A stretch of 58,387 nt of DNA from positions 1 through 58,387 of the forward strand of contig DBBT01000060.1 in the NCBI GenBank assembly GCA_002292345.1, in the 5' to 3' direction. A program made the position numbers and the translations under genes. Position 1 is the first letter of the stretch. The number at the start of each line of letters is the position of its first letter. Below the pieces are notes generated by a model that saw only the letters and a list, made by a program, of their open reading frames with translations, made no database searches and was not told the DNA's origin. Below are positions 51,700-58,387 of the stretch, piece after piece. The DNA comes from Opitutia bacterium UBA977 (lineage in GTDB: Bacteria; Verrucomicrobiota; Verrucomicrobiia; Opitutales; Coraliomargaritaceae).

Positions 51700-53058
51700 C
51701 TAACTATTACGCACTAGCGTTTTTTCAATCAGCGGCAACATCTCGCCGCGCCTGAAAAGTGTAACTTGCCCAGTGCTGCCCGAAACAACAACGCACAGAC
51801 AATCTTCGACTTGAGTGATCGACGCAGCCGCGGCATGACGACTACCCAAGCCACTGGGTAGATTATGAATATAATCTGGCGCATGAATCAATGAGCCTGC
51901 GGAAATCAACACCCCATCACCACGAATAATAAATGCACCATCAATCGAAGAGAGCTCTTTGACCGTTTCGTCCATGAACGGGTTGAGGATGTTTCGGTCT
52001 TCATCCTTATATCCATAAAATGGATTCAAAATAAGCGGCTTGGTATATTCAATAATTTCATCTGAATTGCCTAATACAAATAAGCTGCCGACAGGATGCC
52101 CTTCGCGACCTTCGACAGCGAGTTCAGTGGCAATAGCAAGCACCCGCTCAACCACCTCTGCCTTAACTCCCGCGGGTAACATATCGGACTTCTGCATTAG
52201 CATCGTTTGGAACTCACGCTCCACATCGACTACTGTAATACTATCGAATTGATTACTTTGCGGCAATCCGCCCACACAGCAAAGCCGCTCTGTATTCGAA
52301 AAGATACCACGTGTAAGGCCAATCAACACAGCGCTGCGCAATTGAGAAAAGCGGTGATTACTAAACGAACGAATCGGCAAAATCGCATCAATATCGTCAC
52401 GCTCGGTCACGGAATCTGAAGTGCCATGCGCTATCAATACCGTCTTAAATCCTTTAAACACGCGGCCCACTTCCACGCCACCGCCGAAGGTATCACCAAA
52501 CACTAAGATCGACGTGCAGTTCGCTCCTTTGGCGATCTTTGCCGCTTCCTTCAGAATTAAATTATTAAACCGATCATGACGGCGACGCGGCTTCACTCCA
52601 TCCCCGCCAAAAACCGACTTCAGCTCACGACGAAAGTCTGGCAACGACTCGGCTGCCGCCAAGCGCTCCATGTGCGAATCATCCTGAAACACACGAGCCA
52701 GCGATGCTAAGCTATACAAATAACTCCGCGCGTTTTCTGATGCGAGCAATAGAAAAACGTAGCGGATACCTTGGTACTCAGTTTGCCCATCGTAACTCAA
52801 CCCATTCGGACAACGCCCCACGGCTATCATATAGTTACGCTTCATCGGTACTCGCGCATGAGGCAAACACACACCGCTACCTAAATAAGTCGTCATCTGC
52901 TTCTCCCGATCCAACAGATCCTTCAGCAGCCCCTTTTTTGTCAGCTTCCTGTCTTTCGATAAATCGAAAACGTTTAGCAGTTCCGACAGCGCTCCCTTGA
53001 AGTCGGTGCTCTCGAGATCGATCACACGATTTTGAGCGATGTAGCGGTCAATACGCAT
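51700..53058 (-). CDS. PTS EIIA domain fused to a DisA_N diadenylate cyclase-like domain
   Basis: The 452-aa protein has three parts. Residues 1-150 look like a PTS EIIA type 2 domain with the phospho-accepting His67 in SGVCLPHARV. Residues about 160-300 (ILKEAAKIAKGANCTSILVFG; LRSAVLIGLTRGIFS) resemble the pyruvate-kinase C-like part of the archaeal diadenylate cyclase DacZ (from memory). Residues about 335-440 look like a DisA_N/DAC domain that makes c-di-AMP from two ATP: DGAFIIRGDG (Asp373) and GSRHAAAASIT (Arg407, His408). The usual RHR motif reads RHA here and the SEETG-like segment reads SGSTG, so activity is uncertain. This combination suggests that PTS phosphorylation or another signal controls c-di-AMP levels. 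It is a single gene. Confidence 0.75.
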   Translation of the reverse strand: MRIDRYIAQNRVIDLESTDFKGALSELLNVFDLSKDRKLTKKGLLKDLLDREKQMTTYLGSGVCLPHARVPMKRNYMIAVGRCPNGLSYDGQTEYQGIRYVFLLLASENARSYLYSLASLARVFQDDSHMERLAAAESLPDFRRELKSVFGGDGVKPRRRHDRFNNLILKEAAKIAKGANCTSILVFGDTFGGGVEVGRVFKGFKTVLIAHGTSDSVTERDDIDAILPIRSFSNHRFSQLRSAVLIGLTRGIFSNTERLCCVGGLPQSNQFDSITVVDVEREFQTMLMQKSDMLPAGVKAEVVERVLAIATELAVEGREGHPVGSLFVLGNSDEIIEYTKPLILNPFYGYKDEDRNILNPFMDETVKELSSIDGAFIIRGDGVLISAGSLIHAPDYIHNLPSGLGSRHAAAASITQVEDCLCVVVSGSTGQVTLFRRGEMLPLIEKTLVRNS

Positions 53059-53197
53059 AACTTATATGTGAAACGAGAGCGTCTATTGTCAAAGGGTTTG
53101 AATAAATATCAGAATAAATAACAGCCGTGGAGGAAGCTGGAGGCTCAGACCAAGCAACAAAAAGAGAATATAGCAAACAAGCCCGAGCAGGCTAGGT

Positions 53198-53572
53198 TTA
53201 CTGATCCCACTCAATCGCACCCTTCTTCAACTCGTAGAAAAGTCCGAGAACCATCACAAAGAGGAAGAAGAAAATCGGCAATAAAATCGGCAAGTTTACA
53301 GCCAGGAACTCACGAAAGACTAGTACCCATGGCATCAGAAAGATGACTTCGATATCGAACAGGATGAAAAGCATCGCTGTGACATAGAATTTCACCGCAA
53401 ACCGCGCATGGCCGGAACCTTCAGCCAACATGCCACACTCGTAAGGCGTATCCTTAAGGCCAACTGAAGTGCCGCGCTGCCCAAAAATATGCGACGCTAC
53501 CAGAACGACCGCGCCTATACTGGCTGCGATAGAAAATTGAATAAGAATCGGATAATAGTCCGCGATCTGCAT
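53198..53572 (-). CDS. nuoA: NADH-quinone oxidoreductase subunit A, isolated gene
   Basis: The 124-aa protein is the small membrane subunit of complex I. It has three helices and the signature KDTPYECGMLAEGSGHARFAVKFY (written here in two parts: KDTPYECG and HARFAVKFY), then FDIEVIFLMPW. Normally nuoA opens the nuo operon, but neither nuoB nor any other nuo gene is next to it here; the next genes are the DAC fusion (downstream) and a DUF362-like gene (upstream). The remaining subunits must be elsewhere. Confidence 0.92.
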   Translation of the reverse strand: MQIADYYPILIQFSIAASIGAVVLVASHIFGQRGTSVGLKDTPYECGMLAEGSGHARFAVKFYVTAMLFILFDIEVIFLMPWVLVFREFLAVNLPILLPIFFFLFVMVLGLFYELKKGAIEWDQ

Positions 53573-53631
53573 AAGAATGAAAGAACGAGGCTTTTCGTCT
53601 CAGTTCAAGGTGTTTCTTCGCACATCGGTAA

Positions 53632-54756
53632 TTATTCTAACTCAGAGTCGCCATTCGACGGAATCCCCGCGTCTTCCCCTGAAAATGATTGGTCGTTTTT
53701 TGCTGGAGCAACCAATGCCAAACGCAGTAATCGAATGCGCGATTTCTCAAACACTCCCAAGCCCAGACTGGCGGCAAAGGGCAACTGACGCGGTAGCGGC
53801 GAAATCTCTGGAAAACCGTCCAACCGCCGGTGCTTATTGATCTTATCACACAACAATCGATCAATCGCGACTGGATCCGAACTCATCCATAACAACGGCT
53901 CTGATCGAGAATAGCGGGATTTAAAAAGCGGGCCACCAATATACTGATAGCGATCCAACGAAATAAAATGCAGCACCATTCGTTCATTTAACTCCGGAAT
54001 TGCTGCGATCTCAGCAACGGCGGACGAAGCAGTCGCCTCATTGCCTAGAAAGCGCTGGCTGTTGCTGACATTCCATAAAGTCGCATTTGCTAGGGCACCA
54101 TCCACCCCCAATGCAGCATCATCCACGCCGACCGCTAAATTTAACCAAAAATCCACTTCAAACAATAGCGGTGCAGCCAAAAAACTTTTTCGCTCCTTCG
54201 CACCTGCCTTCAGCGCACTACTGCCGCGCCCCAAGCTACCAAACAACTGCGGCTCCTGATTTAATCTCGGCGGCAGCGGGCTATCATAAAACCAATCCAG
54301 ATCATAATGCTGCTCACTATCGAGCGCATAAACTGGGCAACCCTCAAAATCGCCCTGATCCGAGCTGATCGAAGGCATGATACCAGCCTGCCGCAATTGA
54401 TACGCCGAATAGTCCACAATCAAAATAGAATCCCGTGCAAAGCCACGTGTTTCCAATACGTCGATCACAGCCCGAAGCAATTGTAACGGCGTGCTCAAAC
54501 CACGACCACTCCGTGTGTTTACTTTAATGCCCACCTTGCCACGCTTACTCGGCATCAGCGAGGAGCCCACCTTAGCTTCATACGTCTCAACCAAAGCCGA
54601 CACTTCAGAGTAATAAAGCTCCCCCTCTAGCACTGGCACTTCCCAGATCAAGCCCAATGGCGCACGTGGCGGCAAGCCCTCCTGCGCGCTCGCAACCGAC
54701 GGCACTAAAAAAATACCCAAGAGAAGCAACGCACCGCAAATCCAGCGAAACCGCAT
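53632..54756 (-). CDS. Exported DUF362-like protein
   Basis: From ATG 54756 the protein has 374 aa with a signal peptide (MRFRWICGALLLLGIFLVPS, cleavage near VASA). The body resembles the DUF362 family: GIKVNTRSGRGLSTPLQLLRAVI, ILIVDYSAYQLRQAG, NLAVGVDDAALGVDGALANATL, and LWMSSDPVAIDRLLCDKINKHR. No ferredoxin-type Cys cluster is seen. The frame extends to 54981, but the upstream part has no leader features. It is divergent from the TPR lipoprotein. Function unknown. Confidence 0.6.
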   Translation of the reverse strand: MRFRWICGALLLLGIFLVPSVASAQEGLPPRAPLGLIWEVPVLEGELYYSEVSALVETYEAKVGSSLMPSKRGKVGIKVNTRSGRGLSTPLQLLRAVIDVLETRGFARDSILIVDYSAYQLRQAGIMPSISSDQGDFEGCPVYALDSEQHYDLDWFYDSPLPPRLNQEPQLFGSLGRGSSALKAGAKERKSFLAAPLLFEVDFWLNLAVGVDDAALGVDGALANATLWNVSNSQRFLGNEATASSAVAEIAAIPELNERMVLHFISLDRYQYIGGPLFKSRYSRSEPLLWMSSDPVAIDRLLCDKINKHRRLDGFPEISPLPRQLPFAASLGLGVFEKSRIRLLRLALVAPAKNDQSFSGEDAGIPSNGDSELE

Positions 54757-54874
54757 CAAATCAAGGCACAACGCCCGCCTATCCACTTGACACCCAAACA
54801 AGGGAAACGAAAGTGACGGTAACACTGCGGACTTATCTCCAGTAATACACACCCTTCGCAACAAATTGCTGCTT

Positions 54875-56353
54875 ATGCTAAAAGCAAACACCAAAAAAGT
54901 AATCTTCATCCTAATCCCTCTGACACTCGTAATTTTCGTAGGTTGCAGCGGGCCAGAAGAAAAGAGAGCCAACAGCCTCAATCAGGCCACGCAACAACGT
55001 ATCGATGGCGACGAGACAGCCGCACTCGCCACACTCGAAATACTTTCGCAAGCATACCCAAACGACCCCGAAATTCTTCAAAAAATCGGTGACATCCATC
55101 ACGAGCTTGGCAATACCTCCGAAGCCGCTTTCTACCTTAGCGCCGCTTATGCTCTGGCACCGAGCGACGTAGAACTTCTCTTCCAAACCTACCGCGCACA
55201 AGAGAATGCGAATCAAGCCACTGCTGCTCACGAGCTACTCGAAACGCTCGTCGCGGTGGAGTCAGACGCCATAAACGCTCAACTATGGCTACGCCTCGGA
55301 AAATTCCGCGCACAAGCGCATCAGACTCAGCCAGCCCTCGACGCTTATTTAAAAGGAATCGATCTGGAAAACAGCACACCCTCCGCAGAAACTGCAGTAG
55401 CAATTGGCACCCTTTTTTATAAACTCGATAACTTACCACAGGCTGAACGTTGGCTAAACATCGCCGCAAACAGCGACGACCCAACCGCACTTACAGCACT
55501 CTTCGGTCTTCTTGAGATCCACCTTCGCAACAAAAACTGGCCCGCCGCCGAAATAGCCATCACTCAACTCGATAAACAATTCCCTGGTGCTGTCGATGCC
55601 AGTATATGGGCCAACGCCCGCGGCGAACTCGAACGTTGGCGCACTGCTCAAGTGGCCTTGCAAGCAGAACTGACCAAATCTAACGCCGCTAAAAAAGCTG
55701 CCGCCAAACTCGAAGCCGACACCTTAGCAGCAACTACTGACCTAACAACTACTGACCCTGTTGAGGCTTCATCTGGAAAGGCACAAGTCATCGCAGACAT
55801 GCAGCGCGCCGAAGCCATGGCCAACACACCCGCAGTAGAAGTCGAACCGGCCGAAACCACCCTCCCGGCAATTCGCCCCGCCCTAGCACCGCCCAGCTTA
55901 GAACAAATACTAGCGGATGCCGAAAGCGCATCCATGGAGCACGATTACACACAAGCTATCCAGCTCTATTGGCAAGCACTCGGCCGTGCCAACGCCCGCG
56001 CCGACATCTGGAATCAGCTCTCGCTCGCCTACCGACTCGACGGACAAGCTAAGAACGCCGAGACCACCGCTCTCGAGGCCACAAGACTCGCACCGCAAAA
56101 GATCGATTTCACCCTCGACTATCTACGTGTGATTCAACGCACAAAAAAGCCAGATGAAATCCTCGCCGAATTAGAATCCGCCCATGACCGTTTTCCCGGC
56201 AGCCCCGAAATCGCCCTTTCACTCGCCCGCGGCTATGAGCGAATTAGTGGGAACAATACCTCCGCAATCGTGCTCTATGAACGCTTCATCCAGCTCGCAC
56301 CGAATCACCCGCTTTGCAATGAGGCTGAAGCCTCAATCAACCGACTTCGCTGA
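54875..56353 (+). CDS. TPR-repeat lipoprotein
   Basis: From ATG 54875 the protein has 492 aa with a lipoprotein signal peptide (VIFILIPLTLVIFVGC, lipid Cys at about 24). The mature part has about ten TPR-like helical pairs (ALATLEILSQAYPNDPEILQKIG; AAFYLSAAYALAPSDVELL), then an Ala/Thr-rich linker (about 265-340), then more TPRs to the end (AIQLYWQALGRANARADIWN). It is probably an outer-membrane scaffold for protein complexes. It precedes dnaG by 50 bp and may be in one transcript with it. Confidence 0.75.
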   Translation: MLKANTKKVIFILIPLTLVIFVGCSGPEEKRANSLNQATQQRIDGDETAALATLEILSQAYPNDPEILQKIGDIHHELGNTSEAAFYLSAAYALAPSDVELLFQTYRAQENANQATAAHELLETLVAVESDAINAQLWLRLGKFRAQAHQTQPALDAYLKGIDLENSTPSAETAVAIGTLFYKLDNLPQAERWLNIAANSDDPTALTALFGLLEIHLRNKNWPAAEIAITQLDKQFPGAVDASIWANARGELERWRTAQVALQAELTKSNAAKKAAAKLEADTLAATTDLTTTDPVEASSGKAQVIADMQRAEAMANTPAVEVEPAETTLPAIRPALAPPSLEQILADAESASMEHDYTQAIQLYWQALGRANARADIWNQLSLAYRLDGQAKNAETTALEATRLAPQKIDFTLDYLRVIQRTKKPDEILAELESAHDRFPGSPEIALSLARGYERISGNNTSAIVLYERFIQLAPNHPLCNEAEASINRLR

Positions 56354-56403
56354 GCCTCAAGCAGGCCATTTCCAGCAACACCCGCATCCTACATATATAA
56401 TAC

Positions 56404-58236
56404 GTGGCCCGCATTGCGCAAAAATCAATCGAAACGATCAAGCACCAGGTAAATTTGGTGGATCTCGTGTCTCCCTACGTCGAAATCAAACGAGCTGGTA
56501 GTTCATGGAAAGGCCTCAGCCCGTTTACTCAGGAGAAGACCCCGTCGTTTTATGTCCACCCCGACCGCGGCTTCTACAAATGCTTCAGTACTGGCGAAGG
56601 CGGCGACTGCTTCACTTTTATCATGAAGGTCGAGAACCTCGAATTCCCTGAAGCCATCGAGTTCATTGCTAAGAAATTTAACATCACCCTCGAATACGAA
56701 GCCGGCGGCCCTTCCCGCGAAGAAATGTCGCTGCGCAAGCAAATCTTTGAAATCCATGAACTCGCCATGACTTGGTTTCACCAGCAATTTATTGAGTCCG
56801 AAGAAGCCGCACCCGTGCGTAAGTATTGGCAAGATCAACGCGGTTTTACAATGGAGACCGCAGATGAAGTCAAAATAGGCTATGCGCCCGTCGCACGAAA
56901 TGCTCTCGCGCTCTATTTTAAAGAGCGCGGCATTCCCGCCGCCGCGATGCGTCAGAGCGGATTGTTTTTTGCCCGCGACAACGAAAGTGTTCACGACAAT
57001 TTTAAATCACGCTTCCGCGGCCGACTCATGGTGCCGATTCGCGATGTGCAAGGGCGCGTCGTCGCCTTTACCGCACGTCAACTGGAGCAAACCCCCGCAG
57101 ACGATCCAGCCCGCGAAGCCAAATACGTCAACTCTCCCGAAACGCAGATTTTCCACAAAGGCCGCATCCTGTTCGGGATGGATCACGCACGCACGCATCT
57201 TAAAGAAGGCGGCAGCTTCCTCCTCGTTGAAGGTCAACTCGACGCTATCCGCTGCTGGTCTGTCGGCCTGCACACCGCGGTCGCGCCACAGGGCACCGCA
57301 ATCACCGACGATCAACTTCATCTGATGCGGCGCTACCAGCCCAATACCGTCGAATGTTTATTGGATGGCGACAAAGCAGGCCGCAAAGCGGCCCTGCGCG
57401 CTCTTCCACTCGCCTTCAAGGCTGGCCTCGAGTTCCGCTATCTATTGTTACCGGAAAAAGCCGACCCCGACGACTTATTGCGTCAGCACGGCGCCGCCGC
57501 ACTCGAACCGCTCCGCGCAAACTCAAAAAGTGCCATTGAGCTGGCCATCTCCGAGAGCCTTCCCGAAGACCGCGACCCCAGCACCAACGAGAAAACCACT
57601 GCCTTACGTCACATATTCGATCTATTACAGCATGTACCTTCCGAGGTTGCGCGCGAAGATTACATACAGACCGCCTCAAAGCTTCTAAATGTCGATTCCC
57701 ACGCGGCACTGGTTGATTTCAAGAAATCCCCAAAGCCTCAGACGTACCATTCAGGTCAGAATCCGCAAAAAAACACCAAAAAAGTCAGTACAGACACGCT
57801 ATTGACAGACGGGACATGGGAGCTACTTTGGCTCGTTCTACACTTTCCCGAATTCAGCGCAGCAATCTCAGAAATAATTGATTACGATTGGATTAATAGC
57901 ACATCGCCAGCCGGCCGTCTCCTCAAACGCATTCTCGCCGAACTACGCGAAGGATTGATTGAAGATACTTCAAATATCGAAAATCTAATCGACACGATTG
58001 AAGACCGCCAACTAATCGCCGACCTACACTCAAGAGACCTAGATGTTGAAGCCGACTTAGCTGAGTATCAAATTAATAATTACCTCAACTTCCTCTACAA
58101 TAATTACTTAAAAAATCGACTGAATACTTTAAGGCAAAAAGTCGCCAACGCATCGCCCGAAGACCAATTAGGACTCATGCGCAAAGTAAAGGCCGCCAGC
58201 AAAGAACTTGCCGCACCACACCAACTCAAAATTTAA
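56404..58236 (+). CDS. dnaG: DNA primase
   Basis: DnaG makes RNA primers at the replication fork. The 610-aa protein begins with GTG (MARIAQKSIETIKHQVNLVD). The zinc domain reads GLSPFTQEKTPSFYV ... YKCFSTGEGGD: of the four usual zinc ligands (Cys-His-Cys-Cys) only Cys60 remains, with Ser39, Thr42 and Thr63 in the other places. The catalytic TOPRIM domain is intact (FLLVEGQLDAIR with the catalytic Glu, CLLDGDKAGRKAALRAL with the DxD-like motif). The C-terminal helicase-interaction domain runs to 610. Degenerate zinc sites of this kind are also known to me from Bacteroidota primases. Confidence 0.94.
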   Translation: MARIAQKSIETIKHQVNLVDLVSPYVEIKRAGSSWKGLSPFTQEKTPSFYVHPDRGFYKCFSTGEGGDCFTFIMKVENLEFPEAIEFIAKKFNITLEYEAGGPSREEMSLRKQIFEIHELAMTWFHQQFIESEEAAPVRKYWQDQRGFTMETADEVKIGYAPVARNALALYFKERGIPAAAMRQSGLFFARDNESVHDNFKSRFRGRLMVPIRDVQGRVVAFTARQLEQTPADDPAREAKYVNSPETQIFHKGRILFGMDHARTHLKEGGSFLLVEGQLDAIRCWSVGLHTAVAPQGTAITDDQLHLMRRYQPNTVECLLDGDKAGRKAALRALPLAFKAGLEFRYLLLPEKADPDDLLRQHGAAALEPLRANSKSAIELAISESLPEDRDPSTNEKTTALRHIFDLLQHVPSEVAREDYIQTASKLLNVDSHAALVDFKKSPKPQTYHSGQNPQKNTKKVSTDTLLTDGTWELLWLVLHFPEFSAAISEIIDYDWINSTSPAGRLLKRILAELREGLIEDTSNIENLIDTIEDRQLIADLHSRDLDVEADLAEYQINNYLNFLYNNYLKNRLNTLRQKVANASPEDQLGLMRKVKAASKELAAPHQLKI

Positions 58237-58273
58237 ACAAAGTCGTCCCCTTTCTAAGCAACCACAACACATT

Positions 58274-58387
58274 ATGTCCGCAGCGAAAAAAACAACCGCA
58301 AAAAAAACAGTGACCAAGAAAGCCGCCGCAAAAAAAACGCCTGGCAAAAAAGTCGCGAAGAAAAAAGCGCCGGCTAAGAAGAGCGTA
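58274..58387 (+). CDS. Lys/Ala-rich protein, N-terminal fragment (3' end outside window)
   Basis: ATG 58274 opens a frame that is still open at the window edge (38 codons) and is almost entirely Lys, Ala, Thr and Val with AKK-type repeats. It could be a histone-H1-like DNA-binding protein, or the basic leader of a larger protein; because dnaG is often followed by rpoD in bacteria, the primary sigma factor with a Lys-rich N-terminal extension is a real alternative. The fragment alone cannot decide. Confidence 0.5.
   Translation, partial: MSAAKKTTAKKTVTKKAAAKKTPGKKVAKKKAPAKKSV

Overview
The window looks like a chromosomal segment of a Verrucomicrobiota bacterium, most likely class Opitutae (the marine Coraliomargarita/Lentimonas/Puniceicoccus type). 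The evidence is a Planctomycete/Verrucomicrobia-type DUF1549/DUF1553 + DUF1501 + DUF2231-cytochrome c cluster, a TIGR03790 protein, a two-gene paraquat-inducible (Pqi) transport system, a Gram-negative lipid A pathway (lpxA, lpxB), a TonB-dependent receptor and moderate GC. This assignment is inference, because no rRNA is present. No phage, transposase, CRISPR array or tRNA gene was found. The window is mostly housekeeping DNA, and its oddities lie in the non-coding sequence and in a few proteins with unusual domain combinations.

Layout. 1-5.4 kb: the 3' end of an HrpA helicase, a rhomboid-like membrane protein with a zinc ribbon, pgsA-pgpA (phosphatidylglycerol synthesis), coaD and an MFS transporter. 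5.5-9.8 kb: class II fructose-bisphosphate aldolase with a clear terminator, then the three-gene proton-translocating transhydrogenase (pntAA-pntAB-pntB). 10-15.3 kb: SufT-like protein, an unknown secreted protein, carboxynorspermidine-synthase-like saccharopine dehydrogenase, and a large helical-repeat envelope protein. 15.4-21.9 kb (all minus): infC, an amidase and a TIGR03790 protein, then, after a perfect 20-bp inverted repeat, the sulfate-activation genes cysC-cysD-cysN. 22-25 kb: A-type Fe-S carrier, pdxA, lpxA and an unknown gene. 25.2-27.7 kb: TonB receptor (zinc type) with a His-rich exported protein. 28-37.8 kb: DUF2851, NYN ribonuclease-like, nadK, cca-like nucleotidyltransferase, lpxB with a Gfo/Idh/MocA oxidoreductase, aroK, bifunctional nuclease, a small lipoprotein and a dihydrouridine synthase. 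38-40.4 kb: sucC-sucD with a terminator. 40.5-47.2 kb: the DUF1549/DUF1501/cytochrome cluster and an unknown membrane protein. 47.2-50.7 kb: pqiA (split in two)-pqiB-pqiC. 50.8-58.4 kb: trpA, a PTS-EIIA/diadenylate-cyclase fusion, a lone nuoA, a DUF362-like protein, a TPR lipoprotein, dnaG and the beginning of a Lys/Ala-rich protein.

The most unusual signals are these. (1) At least eight intergenic gaps contain degenerate short tandem arrays with a strict period of 7 (sometimes 6) bases. They lie almost always between co-directional, probably co-transcribed genes and sit flush against start or stop codons; the unit sequence differs from place to place while the period is kept. (2) A predicted c-di-AMP synthase domain is fused to a PTS EIIA domain. 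(3) The DUF1549 gene has a complete signal peptide but no ATG/GTG/TTG in front of it, and appears to start at ATT behind a good Shine-Dalgarno sequence. (4) Two long perfect palindromes occur, one covering the nadK stop codon and one in front of the sulfate-activation genes. (5) A REP-like hairpin family with a shared CTACAAATAA-type tail is scattered in the gaps.

Many genes here (coaD, fba, pntAA, sucC, dnaG) have no obvious Shine-Dalgarno sequence, so start codons were chosen mainly from family alignment knowledge, signal peptides and spacing.
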